Part shown: positions 43,801 to 55,800 of the stretch, piece after piece
Layout of the letters: each line of letters starts with the position of its first letter
How positions within the stretch are numbered: the first letter of the stretch is position 1
The notes under the pieces: model-generated
Seen by the model: the letters and a program-made list of their open reading frames with translations, nothing else
The model's database searches: none
What the model was told of the DNA's origin: nothing
Origin: Coleophora flavipennella
Taxonomy: Eukaryota > Arthropoda > Insecta > Lepidoptera > Coleophoridae
Direction: 5' to 3'
Length of the DNA stretch: 64,000 nt
NCBI GenBank assembly: GCA_947284805.1
Contig: OX369282.1
Span: 8,917,001 to 8,981,000, forward strand
Position numbers and translations under genes: made by a program

Positions 43801-46800
43801 GCCGATTATGGGTGATTTGCCTTCTAGTAGAGTTCAACCATCTAAGGTATTTTCATCGGTTGCCGCTGATTTTGCAGGTCCTTTTTACGTAAAGGAAAGT
43901 GACTTACGCAAGGCAAGGGTTTACAAAGCATACTTATGTATTTTTGTATGTTTCTCTACAAAAGCTTGTCATCTGGAGTTAGTCTCTGACTTGACGACGG
44001 AGGCCTTCATGGCATGTTTTCATAGATTTACATCGCGCAGGGGTCTTTGTAGAGACATATACACTGATAATGGGACAAACTATCGAGGAGCGTGTAATCA
44101 TTTAAAGGATGTTTACAAATACCTAGCCAAACGTGATAATATGGATAAAATTAATTCTGAATTGGCTACCCACAAGGTTAAATGGCATTTTGGTCCAGCT
44201 TCCGCTCCCCACTTCAACGGCTTGGCTGAGTCAGCAGTAAAGTCAGCTAAGCATCATATTATGCGTGTTGTTGGTGAGCAGCGTCTGTCCTATGAGGCGC
44301 TCCAGACTTTGTTTTGCAGAGTCGAAGCGATATTAAATTCGAGACCATTAGTTCAGATGTCTTCTGATCCAAATGAACTTCAGCCATTGACACCTGGTCA
44401 TTTTCTTGTCGGAGGTCCGCTAAATTCTATTCCAGAGTATGATTTAACTGACATCAAGGTAAATAGATTGTCGAGATGGCAACTTATTCAAAAAATGACA
44501 CAGGGTTTTTGGAAGCAATGGTCAAATGACTATTTACATACACTGCAACAAAGAAATAAATGGACCGATCCTAAAAAAAATTTAAACGTTAATGATTTGG
44601 TTCTCATAAGAGAAGACAACACCTCTCCTTTGCAATGGAAATTAGGCAGAGTTCTCATTCTACATCCTGGCAAGGACTCAACTGTTAGGGTAGTTACTGT
44701 CAAAACTGAAAATGGAACTCTGGTGCGACCAGTAGTTAAATTGTGTCTGTTGCCACAGTAGTTTCGTTTAATAATAAATTATATTTTAATATAGGATAAG
44801 GTAAAATTGTACTAAGTACCTACTAAGGTTTCTTTTTAATTTTTAAGGTTAATCTAGATATATTTTTCTTTCTTCTCTCCTTTGTTGTAAAAGTCAGCTG
44901 TAGAGCTGCCTTCGGGGGGCTGTTATGGTTATTTTTAATCTATTGTAATCAATTATAGGTTGTCATTTTATTCATGTAGGTAGTACACACTAAAAAATAA
45001 AACCATTGTACCCTCCTCCCCCTTCCTTTTCATCTGCCAGTGCGCGTGGACTTGCTCCGAAAATTAATTTAAAATAAAATAGAATCAGTGCTCTAAAAGG
45101 TGCAAACTTTGTGTGGGTCGACCCAAAACATTAAATTCCAAGACTTCAACAAATAATTAGTGTAAGAACCAGCGCCAAACGATGTATGGCGGCAAGTGAG
45201 ATACGAGCCACGGTGATTGCCTGCAGGACTCCAAAACCGTAAGCTAACTGGCTCCCATCCTATTTTCAACCCTCATACATTCCAGTAGGAAATACAATAC
45301 TGTGCTTACCTTTTTTTGTTATTGGAACCGTGTATTTTTTATATTCATTTGAGCATAAAAAAAACTCTTTCAAATATAAGCTTGTACCAAAAAGGTTCTA
45401 GGTGTTTCGAAAATTATTAAGTTAAAATCAATGCGTTGGACGTGGCGGTTGAGACCAAACGCCCGATTCTAATTTTTTACATGTTTTCTTACTTTTCTTG
45501 ACTTTCATGTAATTTTTAAAAAATCTGTTCAATTAAAATTGAAGGTGTTTAAGTCGCCAAATTTTTTGTGTTGGTTGCATTCGACACCAACTGTTGCATT
45601 CGAGAACCTTCGCAAATAATGCCAAAAACGGGGTCTACAGGATATTTTTTTACACCAAAAGTGGTAATATTTTTATAATTTTATTCAATTAAAATGTTTT
45701 TTTTTTATTTTTATCTACAATGGTAGCTTTATGCAGTCTTTCAATAATTTCAATTGAATATTGTAATTTGACTTGTTAGTTTTACCTATGAATTTTAGGA
45801 TTTCCAATTTATTGTATACTAGCTTTTTCCCGCGGCTTCGCCCGCGTGGACATCGTTTTTATGACTGTCTTTAAGGGTGATTAGTAAATTATGTTGTTTC
45901 CCACCTACTCAACCATCTCCGAGCAACAAATCACAACAATCGAGTTATTTTTAGTTCCCTCAGGAACTGCATCAGATTATGCTATTTTCCCGGGATAAAA
46001 AGTAGCCTATGTCCTTCGCCGTGACACAGGCTACCTGCATGCCGAATTTTATAAAGATTGGTCAAGGCGTTGAAGCGTGAAAAGGTAACAAACAAACACA
46101 TTTTCACATTTATAATATTACTAGCTGTTTCCCGCGGCTTCACCCGCGTGGACCACGTTTCTATGACTTTTCGAGGGTCTTTCTTTTCTTTTTTCAGGTC
46201 CTAATCTATCGACCTACCAAATTTCAGCCAAATCCGTTCAGTAGTTTTTGCGTGAAAGCGTAACAAACATCCACGCTTTCACATTTATAATATTATTAAG
46301 GATAAGGATTAAGGATTAGTGAGGATTTATTTTTGAGTCGGGCACAGTATTATTATAAATAGCGTTGATTATGTTTTCTAGCGTTTCTTCGTGGTGGACG
46401 GCGGTATCTTGGTGTACGCGCGCTCACCGACAGATGTGAACCGCGGTCGCCTGCACGGCTCCGTCGACGTCGGCCTCTCCGTCATATCCGCTAAGGTACG
46501 ATTACCGATATTTTATTCATCAAATTCATCATCATCATTTATTAGTTTTAGATCATTTGATATAAGAACTGTGATGTCTAATGTAATATAAAATAGTCTA
46601 GCTTTTGTCCGCGGCTTCGCCTGCATGGTCATCGTTTTTATGACTGTCTTTGAGGGTGAGTGGTGCCACACCCTGGACACTTCATACAAAGGGCCAGAAA
46701 TGACATTTTAAACAACGACTGACGAACTATACAAAATGGCGGCGAAATCCTATACGTTCGACAACCAAACGATAACCAATCTGCATCAATCTGGGTGACG

Positions 46801-49800
46801 AGGAGGTGAGTTCGCAATCTAGAGAGCGGCAGGGAGTGTCCATACTGTAAGTTAGTACTAATATATATGCTATGGTGGTGCGCTCGCGAGCGTGGACGTG
46901 AGTTTTCTCCAGGTCCCTCAGGAACTATATTAACCGCCTCCGTAGCTCAGAGGCAAAGTTCACTGGCTTTACACAGGAGGTCGCGGGTTCGATTCCCGGC
47001 GGGGTCAATTGTAAGACTCGGTTTGGTTGGTGGTAGGGCATTTTCTAAGCCCGCCTGGCTAGCTACCACCATCTTATCTAAGTCTTGCCGCCAAATATCA
47101 ATGTTGATATCATTGGTGTGTTCCGGCATGAAGATAAGATAGCCAGTTTCCCCATTGCGTTGGGGAATCTTGGTAAGCCCGCTTCCATCTTCGGCAACAT
47201 CGTCACTTACCACCAGGTGAGATGTTGTCAAGGGTATACCAATTGTGAATAAAAAAAATGAAAAAAAATATATCGGGCTATCCTAATTAGCAGTCTATGT
47301 TACTTCCCAAGACCCCTAAAATCGGACGTTTGTCTTTTTTTTTCATTATTGTATAGAGATTCATATCACAAATGCCCTTGTAAAAGTTTCACGCGCCGAT
47401 CTTGTTTAGTTAAGAAGAATTTTTTTTTGAAAATGTGCAATTTTTCTGCACCGGAAAATAATAAAAAAATATTGCAAGAAAACCGGACGCGTTTTAAATG
47501 CACCGATATTACAACTAGAAAGATCTCAAAAATTAGCTCTATCAAGAAACCATTTTGAGCTTTCTATAGTGCACTGTTGCAAAGATATCAATTTTTAAGA
47601 TATAAATTTTGCATGGTAAGTGACTATGATGCCGGAGATGGAAGGGGGCTTACCAAGATATCCCAACGCTATGGGAAACTGGCTAAACACATCAATGCTT
47701 GCTTGGCGGCAAGACTGAAATAAGATTGTGGTAGCTAGCCAGACGGGCTTAGCAAACGCCCTAACACCTGCCAACCAAACCCAATCTTAAAGTTTGAACT
47801 CACTGGAATTCGAACCCGCAACCTCCTTGTGTGAAGTGAGTGGACTATTACAGGGAATGTGATTAAAATACAGAAATGCAAACAGAACCTGTTCGTTTTT
47901 GTTTACGTCTCTATTTTCTTGTCGTTTAAAATGAAACTGTTAACCGCCTTCGTGGCTTAATGGTTAGTACATTCGCTTTATACCAGGAGGTCGCGGGTTC
48001 GATTCCCGGTGGGGTCAACTTGTAAGACTCGGTTTGGTTGGTGGTAGGGCATATTCTAAGCCCGCCTGGCTAGCTACCACCATCTTATCTAAGTCTTGCC
48101 GCCAAACATCAGTGTTAACAACATTGATGTGTTCCGGCTTGAAGATAAGATAGCCAGTTCTCCATTGCGTTGGGGAATCTTGGTAACCCCGCTTCCATAT
48201 TCGGCATCATCGTCAGTTATCATCAGGTGAGATGATACCAAGGGCTTACCAATTATGAATAAAAAAAAACTAAAGAAAAGAATTTTATTTGTAGGCACGT
48301 CGTCGGCGCATCGATATAGACGCGGATGAGTTCATATACCATTTGAGGGCGAAGACTCCAGATGTGTTCCGGACGTGGCTCAGTGTGCTCAAGGCGCATA
48401 GGTAAGGACATTTATGTAGTAGTATAAGGCGGGACTACAAGTATACGGAATCTCACAGACCAGCTAAAAGGGCCCCGGATTCAATTCGTTACGTCTCTCA
48501 AGCAATCATTGAGTTTTTCCTGCGTCGACTACAAACAGTCGCCATCGTATACTACAGGATGTAACATAAAGGTGCAGTGATACTCGTAAGGTCTGTGTTT
48601 CCCGACTCCTACAATTTGGGGATCTTCAAGGCGAGAGTGAATACGCATTATTTGAGTTTGCGTGTATCATCCTTGACTACATCATCACTTACTATCAGGT
48701 GAGATATAGTCAAACTCATTAAAAATTTTAATATAAAAAAACTCATCAAACTGAACAACTTTAGTTCTACAACTTTACTGAAACTGCGTATTTTCCTGCG
48801 GGTTTTTCGTATATAATCTGCCAATCAGCTGATTGGTTTGTATGAAAAATCCAAAAAAAAAATTGCGATTTCAGCAAAGTTGTAAACAAAAGTTGTTCAG
48901 TTACTACTACTAACGGGCGTTGCTCCATAACGCAACCGAATATTTGGTCAGCTTTTGCATAATTGTCTTGAGTACAACTAGTACTTTCAATTTACATCTA
49001 ACTCAGTCATTTTTTCCCTTATCGTTTTTTTTGGTCACGATAAATGGTTTTTCAGGCGCTATAAGTACATAACGCAACCACTTTGCGCAGGCAGACCGAC
49101 ATATTTAGCATCAGAGGATTGCCATCTAACCTCTTAACCTAAGTTTATCCATTTCCGTTATCGTTACCAGATTTGTCATGACCTCCTAGTCTATTACGTG
49201 TAGTGAAATAATAATTTTAAGTACAATAATATAATTTTAAAAGTAAAACCAAAATCTGCACTTGGAAGCGTGCAAATATTTAGAATTGATTCTCCATACG
49301 GTATTGTTATCGTCATCATATTCATTCAATTTATTCGCGTTAAACAGTGTCACGTAATTAAAATTATAAAAATATGTGGTAGTAACTTTACATTATGATG
49401 AGTATAAGCCCAGTTAAGAGGACTGTGAACCCACGGCGAAAATCCGACTTTCCATACAAACGGCGATAACGATTTTCACCTCTTAAATGTTAACCGATTG
49501 GGTCCAATTTTTGACAGGTTGTCAGTCAGAACAAAAGCTAGCTTTTTGATTTTTAAATTACTGATTATAATTTTTTTTAAATGGCCGAAATTAGTTTTGT
49601 AGGAAAACACGTGAACGACAGTAAAATTAAACTTATTAACTTTATCGAAAAAACAAAAACGTATAAGCCTAGCTTTTGTTCTGACTGACAACCTATCAAA
49701 AATTGGTCCAAATCGGTTACCATTGAAGAGGTGAAAATCGTTAACGCCGTTTGTATGAAAAGTCGCAGCTTCACAATCCTTCTCCTTCACCAATTTTGGA

Positions 49801-52800
49801 AAAACTGTATTTGTACATGCATCATCATCATCATATACGTCCCCACCAAGGGGCTCGAGCCTACCCTGAATCAGGGCGACCGGGCCTTAGTCGACCACGC
49901 GGACCCAGTGCGGGTTGGCCGATTTTGTATTTGTACATACATCATCATCATCATATCAGCTCATATACGTTCCCACCGAGGGGCTCGAGCCTACCCTGAA
50001 TCATGGCGATGGGGGCCTTAGTCGACCACGCGGGCCCAGTGCGGATTGAGCGACTTTACTCACAACCTTCGAGTTTCATTCAATTTCACATATCGTCAAT
50101 TTTGTATATAATCTTTGTCATATCAGCCAAAAGACGTCCACTGCCTCGCGTATAGCTGGGTAGCAGAATGCTTCGCAGAAGAAGAAATCATCGGTTTTGT
50201 TCGGAGTTTTTTTACTTAGTAACTAGTTTACAAAGCGGCGCAAAATCCGCTGTTTTGCAATCCGGCGCATTCTACATAACGGCTGCGACATACATATAAG
50301 TGAAGATATACTTTATTACAAAACAACTGGTTTTTTTTTTAAGGTTATACCGGCAACATCTACTCATGTTCGGTGCGCGGGAGTCAGTGCCGAAGATCCA
50401 CGCTCCGCTAGATGACATTCCACCCAATGACAGTTCTTCTCGTAAGTCTCTTATTTTATTATGATATTGTATTCAGCAAAAATATTTTAAATCTTTGAAA
50501 AGTTTTCGTTGTTAGAAAAAGTGTTTAAGTTTGTGCGGAGTTTATTGAGATTCTAAGAATTAGTTGATGCATGTGTTATATTGATTTCCTGTTTTTTTTG
50601 TTTTCCACAAAGTCACGTAAAAGTGAAGGAAAATCATTATTGATTAGTAAACCAAAAACTTTTATCTCTATTTGACAAATCTTTAAATATCAAGGGTAGA
50701 ATATTTAAAAGTGATTAATCCTAAAAAAATAAGCGTTAGAGATTTTTAAAACCATTCCTTGCTTACTATCCCTGTTTCATTGAAGCTTTCACTACTTATA
50801 AAACCTCGAATCTAGCAGTCACATTAAAGAATAAAAAGCTCATAACCCCTCATTATCTCTCCCTCTCTAAGGTTCGAGTATAGAAATGTTTTCAAGCTCG
50901 TCAGAAGAGACACACATGTCTAGACACAAATATCCCTCTTACACATTAACGAGACAGAAAGAGACGCCACTAATTATCAAAGAGTTGCAAAACCCTAGAA
51001 GTATGTGTTCCATGAAATGTATGGCCAGAGTATTCGAAGGACAACAGAGTAGGCAAAGGTCACCAGAATGTAGTAGAGTTTACGAAGGAAGTCCAAACAT
51101 AAGATCACCAGGTCTTTCGGCAGTGACAAATATGGAGAAACATATGAATAGCACAGATTTGGCGTTTCTAATATCGCCAGACATGACATCGACAATGCTG
51201 TACGAGTGGTCCTACACTCCAAAAACAAACGTATCGAACCTCACGTATAAACGTTCAAGCTCAAAATCCAAACTGAAATCTAGCAAATTTGTTTTAGAAA
51301 GGAGAAATAACGAAACGGAACACAGTAACGTTACTGCGATGTATTTTTTCTCGAGAAAAAAGTCTAGTTTAACCAACAATATCTTTCAAAGCGGCATGAG
51401 GAAAAGTAAAAAGTGCACTAACCTTGTCAAGTACAGGAATTTAGTCGATGAACCAAAGTTACAGCGGCCATTCAGCGGTAGCATGTTGCTAGGCCAAAAC
51501 AAAATGAAAGTGTCCAAACAGACAAGTGCGGCGCCGGAAAGCTCTAAAAATGATTTCCAAAATCAAGTCGACATTGTTACCAAAGAAAATAAATCACTAC
51601 AAGACATAAGAACAGCGTCCGAATGTGACAGGATTACTGAAAAGCTAATGTACACCGTATTGCAAAACCATCAGATTAAACGTCAAAAATTGAACCAGGA
51701 CACCAAATGCTACATCAGTAAGATAGTCAAAGAATTGTATGATACAAAATTTTCGAACGCTGAATCTCATCCTTCTAAAGCACTATTCAAAAGTCTACTA
51801 GAATATTGGATGAAATCAACCTCTTTGGAGGAAGTGAGGAATACTTTGAGAATAGTAAAATCTGTTGACAGACCGTCAAATAGATACTTTACCAAAGATA
51901 AACAAATTTCTTGTGGTACTTTATACAATCTCAATAGTCAGGAAACTCAAGTATACATGCAAGAAAAGGAAAGTTCAAAATTAGTCAAAAAGAAAACAAA
52001 TCCACCAAAAAGTCCCACGAAAAGCGTCAATGTGAGTTACGTGAAGGAAAGACGAGTACAAGAATTAGAAAGACTTTTAAAGAACACAGTTTATATCTGC
52101 GAAGCAGCTTGCAATTTAAAAGAGAAAGACATACACATTACAAAGAAACTTATAGATAATATAGGTAAGCATAATTCTTGTTCACCAGAGGAAAATATTA
52201 AGAACGAATCCTCAACAGAACTTCCAAAAATACAAGCTACAATCAACCAACTTATAAGCGAGAGTTCTATCACATCGGATATGGCCAAAGAATGTTTAAG
52301 TGCATATCTCGATGTCTTAATGAGTGACAGTGCCAAAAACACGAATAATAGCAGCGTATCATCTACAGACAATTCTAAAGAGCACAATTATGAGCTACCT
52401 CAATGTGATGTTATAACTGAAGCTGTACAAAAGAAAGTGTCTAGAAGTGTTACTAATATTCCAAGTAAGGAGAAGATAGAACCTATAGATCCTGGTCAAC
52501 AGTACTTGAAAGATATATTGGATAAAATAACAAGTATATTGTCAAAGGTTAATAAACCAGACTTCACGTCTTGGAGGGGTTTCAACAGTGAATCAAAGTT
52601 TTTAAATGAATATCGCGTGCAAAGAACTATGGACGGAGATTACGAAGGATTCAAACAGTCTCCGAAAAAGAGCGTTTTCACTGAGAACCATAAACCCTCC
52701 AAGTACGACGTGGAACATGTATCTATGTTTAGCGACCCAGCATTAAAAGGGTTGTTGTCATTCACTGTAAGTGTCAAAGACACGCGAATAAGCCCGCTTA

Positions 52801-55800
52801 GCATTGACAATTTGAACATTGAAATCTCTGAAAACAATAGCAAACCAATAAAACCGGACGTCAAAAGATTAACATCAAATGCAACTAGTAACCATATATT
52901 GAAGACGAAGCTGTGCGAGTCACCATTAATGACTTTCAAGAATCCTTACATAAACTGCTTCCCAGACGCAACAAGGGACACATATGAATTAAAACCATTT
53001 TTGAGCAACAGCGATGCGACATCAAAAGAATATTTGCACGCTATGCACCAAAGCGAACTCTCTCTTAATGTTTCGTGCCATAGCCAAAAATACTTTGAAC
53101 ATAAAAAAGTTAACGAGGACCCGGGTATTCGCCCAAGTACTTACGTCTTATCTTCATTTCAAAAAAGAACATCAACACCCGTCGCAACTAAATTTCAAAT
53201 CAAAAGGACAAGTCAAACGAAATACAGCAATGAGATTGAAGCAGACGAACGCAATATACCCGAAGGAGGATCGTCTAAAGATTCACCGTGCCCGAGTAAA
53301 TCGACGCCAAAAATAATCGATGAGAAATTCATACTTTTACTTATGGAAAATCTAAGTTTACTCTCTCAAAATGTGCCATCTTTGCACAAAGATATAAACA
53401 ATTTGTATTTGAAAATCAAAAAGAAACACGAAAAGAGTTTGAGGAGCAACTCTCAAAGATTGGGACTCTTGGGAAAAATTTACACTGAAGGTGGAAAGAG
53501 ATCGAACGATGTAAGTCGTAGTCCTTCAGCTCAATCGGCTAGTGCGCAACAAATTGCTTCTGATGCTAAAGTGTGTCTCAAACATGAACCAAGAGATTGT
53601 CTCGATGTATGTGTGAATACCAGCCTGTGTGTGTGCTGCTTTTGTACACAGAAAATGACAGTCGCTACGCAGACAAGTAAGAATGTTGTGCCAATAGAAA
53701 AAGAAATACCTCTTACTGAACCATATCCAAAATCTCGCACCAAACACGTCTATACACAGACTGAAAACAATTCAGATAATACTAGTGTGAATGTCGCATT
53801 ATCCGCTCAGAATTTTACTGCGCAAAAAGTAAAAAAAGACTGTGGTCTCGGCACAGTTATAACTACTCTTTTGGACGACGGCGGCAGTCAGGAAAATTTT
53901 AGATTTGTGCCGAAAAAAGACAAAAAGCTAGGAATAGAAGATAGTTCTAAAAAAGCTAAAATGAATTGGCTGAAAGACTATAGATTGCTACCGATAACTG
54001 TCGAGGTGTCTACACAATCACAGACAGATAGAAAGTTGATAAAGTCTTTGAGAGAGAAGCGTACTGAAAAAAATATTACGACTTATCCAGTGCTTGTGAA
54101 ACATACGTTCTGGCCAGCCAGGTCGATTTCTGTGACCGATTCGTGTAAAGAATTGAAGAAATATCTTTCACTTGATACCGATGATATGAAAACTCTTTAC
54201 CGTTGTTCAAGCGATCCTTCTATAAGTTCCGGTTAGAACACTTTTTTTTAGTAGATAGATGTAGATTATCTGACGTCATCATTATCATCAGTATATCAGC
54301 CGAAAGACTTCGACTGCTGGACAAAGGCCTATTAGTAGCAGAAGAGTATTGTCACAGCCTAAAGAATCCATACAGTCGTCCAACCGAGACGCCTAGACAG
54401 GGCAAGTGTGCGGGGGCCAAGGAATGAGACGAGGAAGATCGAGCCCCAGTTGCCGTAGTCACTGTTGTTCAGCCAATTGGGACCATTCATTCACCTAATA
54501 CTGTTGGATAGGCAATAATGTAACCTTTCATTTAATAAAAAAACGTAACCACACCGGGTGTGCGACAGAAGTAAAAACTTTTTACAGTTTTATAAGTTTT
54601 GACCCTGCGAGTGTTCTTGGTAAGGTGTCGGTTACGTTACACGGTTACAGTGTCGCGAGTTCAATAGTTGTTCCCATCTCAAATTACAATTTTATAAGTT
54701 TTGACCCCTGCGAGTGGTCCTGTCGGTGTCGGTTACAGTTTTGAGGTTACAGGTCACAGTGTCGTGAGTTCAATGGTTTTTCCCATCTAATAAATTGAAT
54801 AACTTATGACCTGTTTAAATGTTTGTAACTTCATAAATAAGAAGTGAGGGTATATAGGGTGTAACAAAATTGGTGTAGGTCCCGTTAACTGGGGCTTCTA
54901 CTTATTATACTGAACAACTTTTGTTCTACGACTTTGCTGAAATCGCAAAAATAAATTTTTACTCTTCATACAAATCGATAAGCTGCTCGACCATTTTGTG
55001 CATTTTTTTTATTTAAAATTTTGGTATGGGGGCCAACCTTTTTTTTGAGAATTGACTATGGGTTTCTTGGGGAATTTTAACCGCCTCCGTGGCGTATTGC
55101 TCAAGTCCATTAGCTTCACATTCGGAGGTCGCGGGTTCGATTCCCGGCTTTTTTTTTTTGCTCCGTCATTCGTTTTTTGAAATGTAATTTCTGGCCCGTT
55201 GTATGAAGTGTGTCCTGGGTGTGCCTAAGTATCATTTCATTTTTTTTTAAATTTACAATTGGTAAGCCCTTGACAACATCTCACCTGGTGGTAAGTGACG
55301 ATGATGCCGAAGGTGGAAGCGGGCTTACCAAGATTCCCCAACGCAGGTTAGACTACTGTATGGATTTTTACTCTGTTTTGTATTGTGTTACAATGTAACT
55401 ATACGAAAAAATAGTATTTAAAGACTTATTGAACTAGTAAAATCTATTTGTTCGGAAATGGCCAAACATGTAAACAAACCATTTCATTATTTTTGCTTAA
55501 TCACTTACATTTGGTCATCGAGCATGTTGCTACGAGTATTTTATTCACTTAATCACTGCGATTTAGTTCACTTAAAACTTAAATACCAATTGAAACTAGT
55601 TTATTTCTAAGAAAACACTTCACGGTTTTATTAAAAATTTGTTTACATGTTGGCCATTTCCAAAAAAAATTATCTGTACGACTTTACGTACTGACATACT
55701 GAGTGACGCTCCTCGATTGTTCCTTTAACATAGTAAGTATTTTAAAGTTCAATTAATATATTAAAATTTTTTTATTCCTATTTTACTAATATTAGTAGGT

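Larger units (their letters stand above)
39282..45279. mobile_element. Rearranged BEL/Pao LTR retrotransposon complex
   Basis: In order: a partial + LTR (39282-39439), a reverse LTR (39446-39792), the reverse 3' UTR (39793-39944), a second reverse partial LTR (39964-40186), gag-protease on the minus strand (41003-40186), a 24-bp LTR scrap (41023-41046), the rest of protease and pol on the plus strand (41047-44761), the 3' UTR with a GGGGGG polypurine stretch, and an intact + LTR of 359 bp (44921-45279, TGTTATGG...CCTCATACA). The 5' half is therefore inverted relative to the 3' half and a solo/deleted reverse copy is nested on the left. Confidence 0.88.

Noticed and set aside
46932..47010. tRNA gene-like sequences with A and B boxes (also 33904, 47942, 60546)
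   Set aside because: They are the heads of SINE families A and B: they lack a complete cloverleaf and acceptor stem and continue into shared SINE bodies.
50886..54236. Independent intronless nested gene
   Set aside because: Possible but less likely: the acceptor, the phase match with the upstream exon and the need for a phase-shifting exon all favour an ORP exon; no promoter signal seen just upstream.
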